NCBI RefSeq assembly: GCF_014230055.1
Contig: NZ_JACHVA010000124.1
Span: 1-64,000, forward strand
Direction: 5' to 3'
Length of the DNA: 64,000 bases
Source of the DNA: Puniceicoccus vermicola
GTDB lineage: Bacteria; Verrucomicrobiota; Verrucomicrobiia; Opitutales; Puniceicoccaceae
The position numbers and the translations under genes were made by a program. Of this stretch, positions 63,057 to 64,000 are shown in pieces. Below the pieces are notes generated by a model. It was not told the DNA's origin, did not search any database, and worked only from the letters and a program-made list of their open reading frames with translations. Positions within the stretch are counted from its first letter, which is position 1; the number at the start of each line of letters is the position of its first letter.

Positions 63057-64000
63057 ATGAATGTACTCTGGATCACTCTCGAAGACACCAGTCCAAGGTT
63101 TCAGGTTTATGGTGACCGCATTGCGCGCACTCCCAATGCGGATAAATTGGCGTCCGAGGGAGTTGTCTTTCAGAAAGCGTTTTCGACCGCACCGGTCTGC
63201 GCTCCAGCCCGCTGCGCGGCAATCACGGGTGTGTATGCCGCATCGATCGGCGGGCACCACATGCGAACGCATTTCCGGAATCTGTCGCATGAGGGGCAGG
63301 TGCCTCCGTATGAGCCTGTGCCGCCGGCGCACGTCAAGTGCTTCACCGAATACCTTCGGGCAGATGGCGTTTATTGCACCAACAACGAAAAGACCGACTA
63401 CCAGTTTTCATCTCCGTTCACGGCGTGGGATGAGTGCAGTGAGAATGCTCACTGGAGAAACCGCCCTGCGGGTGCGCGCTTCTTCTCCGTCTTCAACCTG
63501 CTCGCAGCGCACGAAAGCGGAATGTGGCCGGATGGACGCTCGTTGGAAACGGATCCTGCATCGGTCCAGGTTCCGCCTTATCTTCCGGATACTCCAATAG
63601 TTCGGGAGTCGATCGCGCGGCATTACGACCAGATGGCGAGGGTCGATGTTCAGGTAGGTCGTCTCTTGGACGAATTAGAGGAGGACGGCTTGGCAGAGGA
63701 CACCGTGGTCATTCTTTGGAGTGATCATGGGGAAGGACTTCCGCGCGGCAAACGGCATGTCTATGATTCCGGGCTGCATGTTCCGCTCATGGTTCGGTGG
63801 CCCGGTAGAATCGAGCCCGGTACCCGTAGGACAGATTTGGTGAGCACGATTGATCTTGCTCCCACAGTGCTGGAATTATTCGGACTTCCCCTGCCGGGGC
63901 ATCTTCATGGAACGCCGCTCTTGAACCAAGAAAACCCGAGGAAGTTTGTCCACGCCACTCAGGATCGTTTTGGTGGATACTATGATCAGTCCCGTGCTGT
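63057..64000 (+). CDS. Sulfatase, heparan-N-sulfatase-like type (cut by window end)
   Basis: This is the first 314 residues of a sulfatase. It begins MNVLWITLEDTSPRFQVYGD, keeps the CAPAR activation motif at residues 48-52, and has LWSDHGEGLPRGKRHVYDSG and LHVPLMVRWPG further on. As in the sulfatase at 19126, the first metal-binding position is Glu in LED. No signal peptide is visible. The two proteins share PPYLPDTP and SDHGxGLPRxK blocks, so they belong to one subfamily. The gene continues past the window. It is divergent from the TIM-barrel gene at 60685. Confidence 0.9.
   Translation, partial: MNVLWITLEDTSPRFQVYGDRIARTPNADKLASEGVVFQKAFSTAPVCAPARCAAITGVYAASIGGHHMRTHFRNLSHEGQVPPYEPVPPAHVKCFTEYLRADGVYCTNNEKTDYQFSSPFTAWDECSENAHWRNRPAGARFFSVFNLLAAHESGMWPDGRSLETDPASVQVPPYLPDTPIVRESIARHYDQMARVDVQVGRLLDELEEDGLAEDTVVILWSDHGEGLPRGKRHVYDSGLHVPLMVRWPGRIEPGTRRTDLVSTIDLAPTVLELFGLPLPGHLHGTPLLNQENPRKFVHATQDRFGGYYDQSRA

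Overview
The window looks like a fast-evolving polysaccharide-degradation island from a member of the Verrucomicrobiota. Three lines support this. There is a pilin-like protein of the 'Verru_Chthon cassette protein A' type (56753-60217). There are three proteins with C-terminal PEP-CTERM sorting signals. Sulfatases, glycoside hydrolases (GH) and heparinase-like proteins are dense, with no SusC/SusD pair. No rRNA, tRNA, CRISPR array, replication origin, transporter, exosortase or sulfatase-maturating enzyme was recognised.

Layout. 1-6.1 kb: decayed IS481-type transposase, AraC regulator, PIG-L deacetylase plus NagB-like pair (amino-sugar handling), a Gfo/Idh/MocA oxidoreductase gene split by a 269-bp inverted-repeat element, and a sulfatase remnant. 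6.2-20.5 kb: PEP-CTERM protein, sulfatase plus GH43/GH117-like beta-propeller, sialidase-like protein plus sulfatase, heparinase-like protein, GntR regulator, GH78 rhamnosidase-like enzyme, sulfatase. 20.9-32.3 kb: large secreted heparinase-like protein, Gfo/Idh/MocA oxidoreductase, HpcH/HpaI aldolase, GH95 fucosidase, FAD oxidoreductase and a second GH78. 32.8-37.1 kb: SGNH hydrolase, NodB-type deacetylase, sulfatase, PEP-CTERM protein. 37.5-51.8 kb: GH36, a broken chimeric lipoprotein, a GH141-like beta-helix gene with one amber codon, a lipoprotein heparinase-like protein, a GH42-like enzyme, a sulfatase, gene remnants and another PEP-CTERM protein. 51.9-64 kb: GH2, sulfatase, the pilin-like protein with a coupled secreted protein, a TIM-barrel protein of unknown family, and a sulfatase cut by the window end.

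How the genes may work together (inference). Heparinase-like proteins with export signals would cut an anionic polymer outside the cytoplasm. Seven sulfatases and most glycosidases start directly with their catalytic fold and show no signal peptide, so sulfate, fucose, rhamnose and galactose would be removed inside the cell. The aldolase, dehydrogenases and NagB-like protein would feed the sugars into metabolism. The enzyme set suggests a sulfated fucose/rhamnose/galactose-rich algal or animal glycan; the substrate is not proven.

The most unusual signals are: (1) an inverted-repeat insertion whose exact removal with one TAA duplicate rejoins the host gene in frame; (2) an A/T-rich motif ending in TTGAC upstream of about a dozen genes; (3) a near-identical ~70-bp leader block in front of three successive loci; (4) an orphan pilin-like cassette gene; and (5) at least seven broken genes, indicating rapid turnover.
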